NCBI GenBank assembly: GCA_018815145.1
Contig: JAHIYL010000026.1
Location: 1 to 11,488, forward strand
DNA length: 11,488 nt
DNA from: Nanobdellota archaeon
GTDB lineage: Archaea > Nanobdellota > Nanobdellia > Woesearchaeales > GW2011-AR15
Reading direction: 5' to 3'
Both the position numbers and the translations under genes were made by a program. Each line of letters opens with the position of its first letter. Position 1 is the first letter of the stretch. A model generated the notes under the pieces. That model was not told the DNA's origin, did no database searches, and worked only from the letters and a program-made list of their open reading frames with translations. This document shows positions 1-6,703 of this stretch, one piece after another.

Positions 1-122
1 AAACGCTTATCAATGAAATAAAATTTTGGTCTTCACGAAGAAACTTACATCGAAAAAAAATAGATTGGAAGTTTACAAGTGAAAAAGCAGATGCAAAACT
101 GAAAAGATATTATGTTTCATAA
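1..122 (+). CDS. IS630-type transposase, C-terminal end (partial)
   Basis: The frame beginning at base 3 is open from the window edge to a TAA at 120-122 and encodes 39 residues. The stretch W-S-S-R-R-N, then KIDWKFTSEKADAKLKRYY just before the stop, resembles the C-terminal tail I remember for IS630/Tc1-type DDE transposases, where a W..RN segment is followed by [VI]-[DN]-W-x-F-T..DAR.KLK.LYP. The catalytic DDE part lies outside the window, so intactness cannot be judged. The stop overlaps by 11 bases the first ATG of the acyltransferase remnant that follows, which suggests the element inserted into that gene. The assignment comes from a short motif remembered, not searched. Confidence 0.5.
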   Translation, partial: TLINEIKFWSSRRNLHRKKIDWKFTSEKADAKLKRYYVS

Positions 123-1020
123 CTTCTGTGTCAGTGCACTATGGTTCTCTCTCTATCTTTTTGTCATTGAGTCAGGATATCTGCTTGCTGTAAGACACAG
201 GACAATAAAAGATATGAAGGATTATCTTTTGCATATCTTTACCAGGGTCATTTTCATATATCTCTTATTTGTTGCGGCAATCAGGTTTATACATATCGGC
301 AATCTCGTACCAAAAGAATTATTTTTGGATATCTTAAGGGGACGGACAAGCGGCAACTATTACTTCATACCTCTCCTGATCCAACTTTATCTGATATTTC
401 CAATCATTCTAAGATACAAAAAAATATTTATGTCATTTCCTGCGATGCTGATCAGTTTTTTGTTCACTTACATTTCTTTTGTTGCTGATTGGTTCCTGCA
501 ATCTCCGGATTGGAATTCAAACTTCATGTCATTAACTTTCTTCGGCAGATTCTTTGTATTCTTTCTGATTGGAATGAAGATCTCAGAATTTGACACTGAG
601 AAGATTGGTTTTAAGCAATTAAAATATTTATTTCTGTTATATATCCTTGGAATAACTGCCTTTTCAATCAGATACAAAAGTTTTCAGCTGACATTCATGT
701 TTCCGGTTTTTGTATTTTTGTTTTTGCTCTGTTTGCACAATATATTTGTACAAAAAAAAAAGCACAGCAAATTTTCTTATTTGATGGAAGACATGGGAAA
801 ACATTCGCTTGTCATATATCTTATGCATGTTCAGATACTATATTATTTTGTGATTCCGATGATGGATAGAATTGGAATGCATCTTCCTGATAAATACTGG
901 ATGATTGAGTTTGTAGCTATTCTGCTGCTATGTCTTGTGCCTAGCTATCTTTTTTCCAGAGTGTTTATTCCTGGATATATGTTTGTGTTGAAGAAGGTTG
1001 GGTTGGTGAAGAAAAAATAA
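112..1020 (+). CDS. Acyltransferase-3 family membrane protein, 5'-truncated
   Basis: A 302-residue polytopic membrane protein of the acyltransferase-3 family (PF01757, OafA/WecH-like). Members transfer acyl groups to extracytoplasmic sugars or glycans. Family-like features are the second-helix pattern with ESGYLL at residues 20-25, a YYFIPLLIQLYLIFPI helix near 83-98, GRFFVFFLIGM near 144-154, and MGKHSLVIYLMHVQILYYF near 229-247. The usual first helix, with its conserved Arg and catalytic His (R..A.L.V..GH), is missing. All upstream frames are closed or occupied by the transposase tail, and stops at 19-21, 61-63 and 100-102 close this frame. The ATG at 112 is therefore probably an accidental start within an IS-truncated gene. 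The rest of the frame is intact, so the truncation may be recent. Activity is unlikely. Confidence 0.75.
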   Translation: MFHNFCVSALWFSLYLFVIESGYLLAVRHRTIKDMKDYLLHIFTRVIFIYLLFVAAIRFIHIGNLVPKELFLDILRGRTSGNYYFIPLLIQLYLIFPIILRYKKIFMSFPAMLISFLFTYISFVADWFLQSPDWNSNFMSLTFFGRFFVFFLIGMKISEFDTEKIGFKQLKYLFLLYILGITAFSIRYKSFQLTFMFPVFVFLFLLCLHNIFVQKKKHSKFSYLMEDMGKHSLVIYLMHVQILYYFVIPMMDRIGMHLPDKYWMIEFVAILLLCLVPSYLFSRVFIPGYMFVLKKVGLVKKK

Positions 1021-1045
1021 AAGAAAAAAATTCAAATTTTTATTT
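1013..1045. terminator. Bidirectional T-rich terminator zone between convergent genes
   Basis: Only 19 bases separate the convergent stops. The top strand has TTTTTATTTT around 1036-1045, just past the acyltransferase stop. The bottom strand has a T7 run (1024-1030) followed by further T-rich sequence (1013-1023) past the phosphoribosyltransferase stop. Archaeal polymerase terminates at such T-tracts without needing a hairpin. The call rests on composition and position only. Confidence 0.4.
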
Positions 1046-2281
1046 TGCAGAATACAAAACTTTTTCTGTATGTTGTACTTGATTTAATGCTTTTCCATCA
1101 ACTCTATATTCTTGGCTTGGTGTACCTTTGTTTACAATTTCTAAATCCAATGCAGAATGTATCCTTTGAGCATATTCTTCTTGAATATCATCTGTAAATG
1201 AAATTCTAAATGCTTGTTGATTTGCCAATGCCGTACCAGAATCAGATGTTCTTAGATATACTGCTTTTAGATTTCCACTTGGTAAAAATTCATAAATAAC
1301 ATTGTGCTTTGCTAATAATGGAAATTCTTTTGTAGGATCTATTCTTTCGATATATAACTGATTACCTCTTACATGATAATCTTCCAAACCAATTAATTTT
1401 TTAGTGAAATCCTGCAGTTCCAGATGAACTTCTTTTTGGTTTGGACCTGTCAAAACAAGAGGACCATTATATTCTTGATCATCATCCTTATAAGTTACAC
1501 CAATTTTTTTAGAAAACTGCATAAATACATGAACATCTGGCCCTTTCTCAGCTATTGCTTCCATACCACCTGCATTAATGTCTGACATCAAGACAACATC
1601 AGTAACTTTGCTATCCATCTGTTCAGCAAGCTCCAATGCTACCATTATAGAACCACCTGTTGCAGACAGATCATCTGCCAAGATCCACTCAATGCCTCTA
1701 AGTTCTGGCTTATCCTGCACTTGCATGATTCTATGGCCATATTCAATATCTCCTTCTGCTGTTAGACACGGACCTGGAAGTTTCCCTGCTTTTCTAATCA
1801 TAAAAGTTCCTGTTTTAAATGATTTGCTTATCCAATCTGCATCCCAAACACCTCTAGATGTTAATCCACCTATTTTTTTCCCTTTTGTTTCAACACCTTT
1901 AGCTTTAAGCAAGTATTTTGTTACTCTTTGCATTTCAGTAGTTCCAAAATCAGGCAGAAGAACATCACCTATATCATAAAAAACAATTCCTGCACCATGA
2001 TGATGACCATGTGTCTGCACAAGTTTTTGAAAATTAAATGAGGTATATGCTAATGAAAGAGCTTTAATTCCATCCAAGCCTTCTCTGTGAAATCTTTCAA
2101 ATTCTTCCATTAAATGATAATACTTATCTCCATCTTGATCTACAACCTTAGAAAGTTCTTGATGAATATTTTCATAAGATGAATCTGAAAAATTTTTAAA
2201 AAATTCCCATCTGAATTTCAATTCGATCTTGTTAACATTATATTGATCTTCTAATTTTTCTAATCGTTCTATTAAATTCAT
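1040..2281 (-). CDS. APRT-like type I phosphoribosyltransferase with N- and C-terminal extensions
   Basis: A 413-residue cytoplasmic protein whose centre (about residues 97-235) reads as an adenine phosphoribosyltransferase-like PRTase. AGIVFYDIGDVLL (97-109) matches the APRT segment before the core, GLTSRG (139-144) the APRT G..[AS]RG loop, RKAGKLPGP (163-171) the APRT base-side motif, and DDLSATGGS (203-211) the PRPP-binding signature. Plain APRT is about 180 residues. This protein adds ~95 N-terminal residues ending in HGHHHG (91-96) and ~175 C-terminal residues without clear identity. YLRTSDSGT (342-350) faintly recalls the SGT loop of phosphohexomutase C-terminal domains, but that is weak. 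The ATG is preceded by GGGTGA at 8 nt spacing, inside the end of the small upstream ORF. Adenine as the true substrate is not established, and another purine or a nucleobase-like group is possible. Confidence 0.8.
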   Translation of the reverse strand: MNLIERLEKLEDQYNVNKIELKFRWEFFKNFSDSSYENIHQELSKVVDQDGDKYYHLMEEFERFHREGLDGIKALSLAYTSFNFQKLVQTHGHHHGAGIVFYDIGDVLLPDFGTTEMQRVTKYLLKAKGVETKGKKIGGLTSRGVWDADWISKSFKTGTFMIRKAGKLPGPCLTAEGDIEYGHRIMQVQDKPELRGIEWILADDLSATGGSIMVALELAEQMDSKVTDVVLMSDINAGGMEAIAEKGPDVHVFMQFSKKIGVTYKDDDQEYNGPLVLTGPNQKEVHLELQDFTKKLIGLEDYHVRGNQLYIERIDPTKEFPLLAKHNVIYEFLPSGNLKAVYLRTSDSGTALANQQAFRISFTDDIQEEYAQRIHSALDLEIVNKGTPSQEYRVDGKALNQVQHTEKVLYSAK

Positions 2282-2285
2282 TTAA

Positions 2286-2408
2286 TTATTCACCCTTATT
2301 TGATTCAAATGCTATAGATTGTGTTGGGTCTGTACAAATTGCTTTTTCAAACCCCTGTTCAATTATTGCAGATCTAACTTTGTCCCAACTGGAATGTATA
2401 ATTCCCAT
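2286..2408 (-). CDS. Small 40-residue protein upstream of the phosphoribosyltransferase
   Basis: Short ORF running from ATG at 2408 to TAA at 2286-2288, beginning MGIIHSSWDKVRSAIIEQGF and ending SIAFESNKGE. I recognise no family. It is predicted to be soluble, with one Trp and one Cys and no membrane segment. Support for it being real: a G-run ribosome site 6 nt ahead of the ATG, a stop only 4 nt before the next ATG, and the next gene's Shine-Dalgarno site lying within its last codons. It may be a leader peptide, a small partner subunit, or a split-off N-terminal piece of the phosphoribosyltransferase. Confidence 0.45.
   Translation of the reverse strand: MGIIHSSWDKVRSAIIEQGFEKAICTDPTQSIAFESNKGE
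2290..2295 (-). promoter_or_regulatory. Shine-Dalgarno site of the phosphoribosyltransferase gene
   Basis: GGGTGA on the minus strand, 8 nt before the ATG at 2281, matches the GGTGA core of archaeal Shine-Dalgarno sites. It falls in the last sense codons of the 40-residue ORF, so ribosomes finishing that ORF stop right beside the next start. This favours the ATG at 2281 and translational coupling. Confidence 0.5.
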
Positions 2409-2414
2409 TTGAAT

Positions 2415-2420
2415 CCCCCC
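2415..2420 (-). promoter_or_regulatory. G-run ribosome binding site of the small ORF
   Basis: Six G on the minus strand followed by AT, 6 nt before the ATG at 2408. It is a G-only variant of the GGAGG(T)GAT consensus and the main evidence that the small ORF is translated. Confidence 0.4.
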
Positions 2421-2450
2421 ATACTTATATTTATCCTATCCAATATTTTT

Positions 2451-2462
2451 CAAATATATTAA
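2451..2462 (-). promoter_or_regulatory. TATA-like box for the small ORF / phosphoribosyltransferase unit
   Basis: The minus strand reads TTAATATATTTG here. With a TATA centre about 26 nt before the start of transcription, RNA would begin near 2430 and give a ~22 nt leader containing the G-run ribosome site. A second AT-rich candidate (ATAAATATAAG, about 2424-2434) lies closer to the start, so the choice is uncertain. Confidence 0.3.
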
Positions 2463-2501
2463 TGTTTTTATTTTGAAGTGAAAACTTTTATTCAATTTCC
2501 A

Positions 2502-2519
2502 TTTATCATCAGTGATAAA
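2502..2519. terminator. Perfect 7-bp inverted repeat just past the helicase gene
   Basis: TTTATCA at 2502-2508 and TGATAAA at 2513-2519 pair perfectly around a TCAG loop, starting 13 nt beyond the helicase stop. On the minus strand it is followed by AT-rich sequence. It could be an RNA hairpin at the end of the helicase transcript or a small operator for the next unit. It is too AT-rich to be a classical strong terminator. Confidence 0.3.
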
Positions 2520-2531
2520 AATCAGGAAATA

Positions 2532-4472
2532 TTATTTTCTATACTGCTTGTTGAGTTTCCACTTCACCTTATTCTGCAGGTCAATCTTCTTTTGGATTAT
2601 TTTTTTTGACCTGTAATCCAAAAACTTTGTCAGTGTGCCTGTGTAATTTATTATGAGTTTTGTCTTTGCCCTGGACAGTGCTACATAAAAGACTCGTAAT
2701 TCTTCATCAAATTTATCATAGTGGCTGTCGAACTTCACAAGCCCCATTATAGGATGGTCGCTGACCATGCATGGAAATGACAAAGTGTTTGCACCGATGA
2801 GATACACAAGTTCAGCTTCAAGGCCTTTTATAGCATGGATTGTGGCAAGAGTTACCTCTTCTTCTTCTGGATCCTTGTTTTTTTTTGAGAGCTCAGTTGT
2901 CCTCTTCAGATACCTGATGTCCGCCTGCCTGAGTATCCTCTCCATATCATCAAGCTCTTTGTTTGTCCTGGCAAGGATGAATACCTCATTTCTTGGGATA
3001 TTCTGTGACAGTATGCTCTCTGCAACAAATGTCAGCTGCCTGTCCCTGTTGTCATGGCTCACCAATATGACTGATTCATTATCAGCATCTTCACCCTCTC
3101 CATTTGACATGAGGTCAGGCATCCTCATGGGCTTAATGACTGAATTTGTCAGCGAGACAATCTGATTTTTTGACCTATAATTCTTTGTCAGCTGCAGGAC
3201 TTTAGCATCATCAAATTTTTTTGAAAAATCAAGTATATGAGAGACTTTTGACCCGCGCCAGCCATATATGCTCTGCCTGGGGTCGCCTACAACAAAAAGG
3301 TTCTTTGGTGATAGGATATCGATGAGCTCAATCTGCGTATCATTGACATCCTGGTATTCATCAATCAGGATATGGTCAAACTTTGGTATTGCTGCACGGT
3401 TTTTTTTGAAAAAATCTAATGTATGGATGATCTGATCTGTAAAATCCCTATATCCTGCCTCTTCTTTGTACATCCCTATCTTCTGTATGAGCTGATAGAT
3501 AAATTTTGCAAGAGACTTGTTCTGATAAGACATTATCTCTTTATGCAGCTCCTCGTCGCTGATATTATTGTTTTTTTGATGATCAATACAGCTGTATATG
3601 TCATACATGAACCGCAGGAATAGAGTCACCTCATCATTTGTCGGCCTCCTTTTTTTTGCATAATACATATCTATTGCATCAGCAGCTGAATATCCTGACT
3701 CTTTGATTGCCTTAAAAAGAATATCTTTTTTAGTCCGAAAATCCATGACCTTTATTTCTTTTCCGTATATCTCCCTGGCATTCTTTCTGAGGATCTTTTC
3801 ACAGAATGAATTGAATGTCTCAATCACATATGAATTATTAGGGACCAATCCTTCAAGCCTCTCTTTCATCTCTGCTTTTGCTTTTCTTGTGAATGTCACT
3901 GCAAGAATCTTTTCCTGAGCTACATCCCTGTATTGTGAAAGAAAATGCACCCTCTTGGTCAGCACATTAGTCTTACCTGTCCCTGCACCTGCAATGCATA
4001 AGACATATTTTCCAGCATGTATCACTGCCTTTTTCTGCTCATCTGACAGCATACCTAATATATCACCAAGCTCAGCAAATGTTTTCAAATCTGTAGAAGT
4101 TACTTTTTCAATATCATATTCTATTGACAGGCTATTTTTTAATTCATCAGTATCATGTGGATTTACTAACTCTTCTTTGCCTTTATCAGTTAATCGTAGT
4201 GTTTTAAAATATGTGTTTCTCTCTTTTTCGTACTTAAGATAACCTTTGTGTACAAGCAAATTAATAAGTTCAATTACATCTGATTGGTCATATAATGCAA
4301 GAGAAGAGAAAAGTATCTTCTTGTGGAGATTCAGCCTTTTGACCTGGCTAGTCTTTTTTCCGGTGAGAATATCTGCAATAAGCTTTTTTCCGCAGTTGAA
4401 ATTCATCTCAGAGACCTGTCTCAGGATATTGATATGCGGACGGAATTTGAGCTTTGATTTGGATGACTGCAT
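2532..4472 (-). CDS. Superfamily I (UvrD/Rep-type) DNA helicase with N-terminal RQC-like domain
   Basis: A 646-residue ATP-dependent 3'-5' DNA helicase homologue. All SF1A motifs are present: Q-motif Gln146, Walker A AGAGTGKT (161-168), Ia AVTFTRKAKAEM (191-202), Walker B ILIDEYQD (368-375), III GDPRQSIYGWRGS (396-408), IV LTKNYRS (428-434), V TIHAIKGLEAE (544-554) and VI FYVALSRAK (595-603). Catalytic residues look intact. Residues ~16-103 form a winged-helix region that follows the RQC pattern of RecQ helicases (ILRQVSEMNFNCGKKLIADIL, then LVHKGYLK, then LRLTDKGKEEL). RQC normally follows a RecQ motor, so its place in front of a UvrD motor is unusual. The C-terminus is short and basic. Likely roles are DNA repair or restart; the partner and substrate are not shown. 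The ATG at 4472 has no Shine-Dalgarno site but sits ~25 nt from a TATA-like box, so the mRNA is probably leaderless. Confidence 0.93.
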   Translation of the reverse strand: MQSSKSKLKFRPHINILRQVSEMNFNCGKKLIADILTGKKTSQVKRLNLHKKILFSSLALYDQSDVIELINLLVHKGYLKYEKERNTYFKTLRLTDKGKEELVNPHDTDELKNSLSIEYDIEKVTSTDLKTFAELGDILGMLSDEQKKAVIHAGKYVLCIAGAGTGKTNVLTKRVHFLSQYRDVAQEKILAVTFTRKAKAEMKERLEGLVPNNSYVIETFNSFCEKILRKNAREIYGKEIKVMDFRTKKDILFKAIKESGYSAADAIDMYYAKKRRPTNDEVTLFLRFMYDIYSCIDHQKNNNISDEELHKEIMSYQNKSLAKFIYQLIQKIGMYKEEAGYRDFTDQIIHTLDFFKKNRAAIPKFDHILIDEYQDVNDTQIELIDILSPKNLFVVGDPRQSIYGWRGSKVSHILDFSKKFDDAKVLQLTKNYRSKNQIVSLTNSVIKPMRMPDLMSNGEGEDADNESVILVSHDNRDRQLTFVAESILSQNIPRNEVFILARTNKELDDMERILRQADIRYLKRTTELSKKNKDPEEEEVTLATIHAIKGLEAELVYLIGANTLSFPCMVSDHPIMGLVKFDSHYDKFDEELRVFYVALSRAKTKLIINYTGTLTKFLDYRSKKIIQKKIDLQNKVKWKLNKQYRK

Positions 4473-4490
4473 ATAGTTGATAGAAACTTA

Positions 4491-4503
4491 GAATATTAAA
4501 AAG
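4491..4503 (-). promoter_or_regulatory. TATA-like box of the helicase gene (leaderless layout)
   Basis: The minus strand reads CTTTTTAATATTC, centred about 25 nt before the helicase ATG, with no Shine-Dalgarno sequence between. In archaea transcription starts ~26 nt past the TATA centre, which puts the 5' end at or next to the ATG. Confidence 0.4.
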
Positions 4504-4521
4504 GATTGCGGTATTAGGGAT

Positions 4522-4733
4522 TTAAGTTGTGACAAGATTTACCATTGATGCTTGGAGTTTTTCTTTGAATGCCTCTTCTTTTTCCTCCTTTTCATCCTCT
4601 TCAATCTTCTGATGCCAAGGCAGATCCTCTACACTTTTGTAAGCGTAAGGACCTCCTCAGACACCTAGGTCGTTTATAGGATTTTCAGGATCACCAATAA
4701 AATACCAAAAACAAAAATATGTTTTTTTTTCAT
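4522..4733 (-). pseudogene. Gene relic with an in-frame TGA between TrmI and the helicase
   Basis: One minus-strand frame reads TYFCFWYFIGDPENP..NDLGV, hits TGA at 4657-4659, and continues in the same frame as GGPYAYKSVEDLPWHQK, then a Glu/Lys-rich stretch, to TAA at 4522-4524. The sequence on both sides of the TGA looks protein-like and is not explained by a shadow frame, since no other gene covers this gap. There is no ATG in this frame. An ATG at 4733, followed by an A9 run, would enter it only if one extra A were present. The frame also stays open upstream into the 3' end of the TrmI gene. I do not recognise the protein. Decay of a former small gene is the simplest reading; TGA recoding or a chance open frame are alternatives. 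Confidence 0.35.
4706..4720 (-). terminator. T-tract terminator of the TrmI gene
   Basis: The minus strand reads ATATTTTTGTTTTTG 29-43 nt past the TrmI stop. Two T5 tracts in a row fit the oligo-T termination signals of archaea. It overlaps the proposed gene relic, as would be expected if that relic is no longer expressed. Confidence 0.35.
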
Positions 4734-4748
4734 AATAAGTCAATATTT

Positions 4749-5483
4749 CTACATTATCTTCCTTGCAAAGCTCAAGAATCCGGTGTGGCCTATCTGCCTT
4801 GTCTTTGGCCTGACCTTCCTCTCTGCAATCTCCCACTGCCTGTCAATAATCTCATCTGTCTTCAGATGGATGAATTCCTTTGTGAGCGCATTGACAAAAT
4901 CAATGACCTGAGGAATACATGGAGAATATGAGACAAGAAAGCCACCGGGTTTCAGTGCCTTTGCTGCATGAGGTATCACTTTCCATGGTTCAGGCAGGTC
5001 CAAAGATATCATGTCAAGATTCTTTTCGCTGATTCCCTGATAGATGTCCTTGTTCTTGAGGCTGACATTTTTCTGCCCTAAGAATTCAATGTTTTTTTTC
5101 ACAAGCTTGTAATAATCTTCACGAAGCTCATAGCTGTACACTTTTTTGCAGAGGTTGGCATAGAAGCATGTTGCAGCACCACTGCCGGCACCTGAATCAA
5201 GGACAATAGATTTCTTGCTGATTCCAGTCTCAGCAATGATGATGCCGAGGTCTTTTCTGGAGATTATCTGTGCTCCACGCCTTATCTTCTGGTATTGGTC
5301 TATGAATGATGGATCAAAACAATAGAGCCTGTTCTTTTTATTGGTCTCAAGAATATCGCCGGGCTTTGAATTTTTTAAGTCTTCTTTCCTGATGAACCCA
5401 AGTTCAGTGTGAAAATCTGCTTCAATGTCCCTGACATAGTATTTCTTGGTTCTTGAAATTAGTATTTTCTGTATTTGTTTCAT
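4749..5483 (-). CDS. trmI: tRNA (adenine-N1)-methyltransferase TrmI-like
   Basis: A 244-residue SAM-dependent methyltransferase of the TrmI/COG2519 family, which methylates N1 of A58 (and A57 in archaea) in the T-loop of tRNA. Counting from a TTG at 5495 (4 residues earlier), the visible motifs are FHTELGFI near 28-35 (family FHT..G), SAM-binding VLDSGAGSGAAT (98-109), the acidic ribose-binding Glu in YSYELREDYY (120-129), catalytic-site DLPEPW (166-171), KPGGFLVSYSPC (182-193) and the C-terminal RPKTRQIGHTGFLSFAR (229-245). Length and order match archaeal TrmI, so it appears complete. Motif I has Ser where many members have a Glu/Gly/Pro-type residue (VLDSGAGSG). I prefer the ATG at 5483 because a TATA-like box sits ~28 nt ahead and no Shine-Dalgarno supports the TTG. 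Confidence 0.9.
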   Translation of the reverse strand: MKQIQKILISRTKKYYVRDIEADFHTELGFIRKEDLKNSKPGDILETNKKNRLYCFDPSFIDQYQKIRRGAQIISRKDLGIIIAETGISKKSIVLDSGAGSGAATCFYANLCKKVYSYELREDYYKLVKKNIEFLGQKNVSLKNKDIYQGISEKNLDMISLDLPEPWKVIPHAAKALKPGGFLVSYSPCIPQVIDFVNALTKEFIHLKTDEIIDRQWEIAERKVRPKTRQIGHTGFLSFARKIM

Positions 5484-5502
5484 TATTTTCAACAAATGGA
5501 AT

Positions 5503-5516
5503 GTTTTTAATATAAT
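5503..5516 (-). promoter_or_regulatory. TATA-like box of trmI (leaderless layout)
   Basis: The minus strand reads ATTATATTAAAAAC, centred ~28 nt before the ATG at 5483, in the 39-51 nt gap after the peptidase gene. No Shine-Dalgarno site precedes the ATG. This separates TrmI from the upstream surface operon. Confidence 0.45.
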
Positions 5517-5534
5517 TATCTGATAATGATTGTC

Positions 5535-6668
5535 CTATGTCAATTCTTGTAACACATTTGATGCTCTTCCAACTTCAAATGCATCATTTTTTTTTTCATT
5601 TAACACTAGTTTTTCTCTTTCTTTGAGTGTTGGATCCATATATATTTGAGTCTTTAAGTATGTATCAACAACACAATCATCATATTTTGAATGATCAAGA
5701 TAATATATTTTTTTTGCCGTAACTAAAATTTCACCAAGTGATTTTTGATTTTCTGAATCTGCCAATGTATTGAGAAAATAGGAGTACAGACAATTTGACG
5801 CGCAGGGATTAGTGCACACATCTCCACGGTATTTAAAGAGATTTCCATAAACAATGGATGTTGATCCAATAATGGCTAGATTCTTTTTTTTCATGAGTGC
5901 AACAACAATAGAATTATCTGAAGAAAAATCAATATTTCCACCAAAGCATGGTAATAGATTTGATATTGACTTAAAAAAGTCCTTGTTACTGAGCATTTCA
6001 CCATCGTAATAAGTATCCATAATACAGAATTTTTGTGCTTTGTTGCTACGGGGTGAAAGTCCATGCATGTCAATGTACAACCAGGCGTTCCTATTCATTG
6101 GTTTAGTAATTTCAGAATATTCAGGGACATATTCACAACAGTAAGGCGAGTAATCATTTTCTAAACATCGATTATTTTGACAGTTTTTTCCAGTATATAT
6201 TTCGATAAATTTTTCTGTGTCGGCCCAACCATAAGGCGGAATAATTGTATATTTCCCTTTCATAATCAAAAAGTCAAAATTATCATACTTGAATTTAATA
6301 ATTTCCTGACCATTATGTATTGAAATTAGAAATTTAATATAATCCCTTAGAACAGAAATTTCTTTATCATTTCCAGTAGGAACTCTTCCATAATATATAT
6401 TCTCTTCAGTTAAACCATCGTTATTGAAATCAAAATAGAATTCATCAGTTAATATGGGATAGGTCTCTGTATCTGGATTACTGGATAGATACTGCCAAAA
6501 AGGAATATCATTTATTCCACCTATTAGAATTACATAGATAGCTTCATCTGCGTCTTTTGAATCATAGTTAATTTTGTCACTTATTTGCTTTTTAATATCC
6601 TTGATATTGATACTTGTAAGAATGTCAATTTGAACGTCATTATAATTATCAGACATAATTGATGACAA
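5535..6668 (-). CDS. C25-type (gingipain-like, caspase-fold) cysteine peptidase homologue
   Basis: A 377-residue protein matching the clan CD peptidase C25 layout. AIYVILIGGINDIPFW (43-58) corresponds to the family YVLLVGD..VP strand. DEFYFDFNNDGLTEENIYYGRVPTGN (75-100) is the D-Y-Y.D...DG....GR.P segment. LYIDMHG (197-203) holds the presumed catalytic His202-Gly. LLPCFGG (238-244) holds the presumed nucleophile Cys241, followed by a Gly-Ser-Thr turn (IIGSTS, 266-271). YMDPTLKE (343-350) matches the closing LGDP.L motif. Additional Cys cluster at 163-178 and 285-293 (CTNPCASNC), which suits disulfides outside the cell or a metal site. The start is unclear: TTG at 6668 or ATG at 6656 gives no signal peptide, but the same frame runs upstream through a hydrophobic stretch (AFLSILIILSSI) without a start codon. 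The first strand of the fold also seems missing. Third gene of the surface operon. Confidence 0.75.
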   Translation of the reverse strand: MSSIMSDNYNDVQIDILTSINIKDIKKQISDKINYDSKDADEAIYVILIGGINDIPFWQYLSSNPDTETYPILTDEFYFDFNNDGLTEENIYYGRVPTGNDKEISVLRDYIKFLISIHNGQEIIKFKYDNFDFLIMKGKYTIIPPYGWADTEKFIEIYTGKNCQNNRCLENDYSPYCCEYVPEYSEITKPMNRNAWLYIDMHGLSPRSNKAQKFCIMDTYYDGEMLSNKDFFKSISNLLPCFGGNIDFSSDNSIVVALMKKKNLAIIGSTSIVYGNLFKYRGDVCTNPCASNCLYSYFLNTLADSENQKSLGEILVTAKKIYYLDHSKYDDCVVDTYLKTQIYMDPTLKEREKLVLNEKKNDAFEVGRASNVLQELT

Positions 6669-6703
6669 TATGATCAGAATTGATAAAAAAGCATTGACTT
6701 TTC

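Noticed and set aside
752..761. A10 run in the acyltransferase gene as a possible frameshift
   Set aside because: The frame reads through as Gln-Lys-Lys-Lys and stays intact with family motifs on both sides.
1578..1979. 133-residue plus-strand frame inside the phosphoribosyltransferase gene
   Set aside because: Antisense shadow: the sense strand carries the PRPP and RKAGKLPG motifs here.
4651..4656. Perfect GGAGGT (minus strand) just after the TGA of the gene relic
   Set aside because: No usable start codon follows at a suitable distance; the nearest GTG is followed at once by TAG.
4473..4748. tRNA or other structured RNA gene in the largest gap
   Set aside because: No acceptor stem with a T-loop GGTTCRA-type sequence and no GC-rich structured segment was visible.
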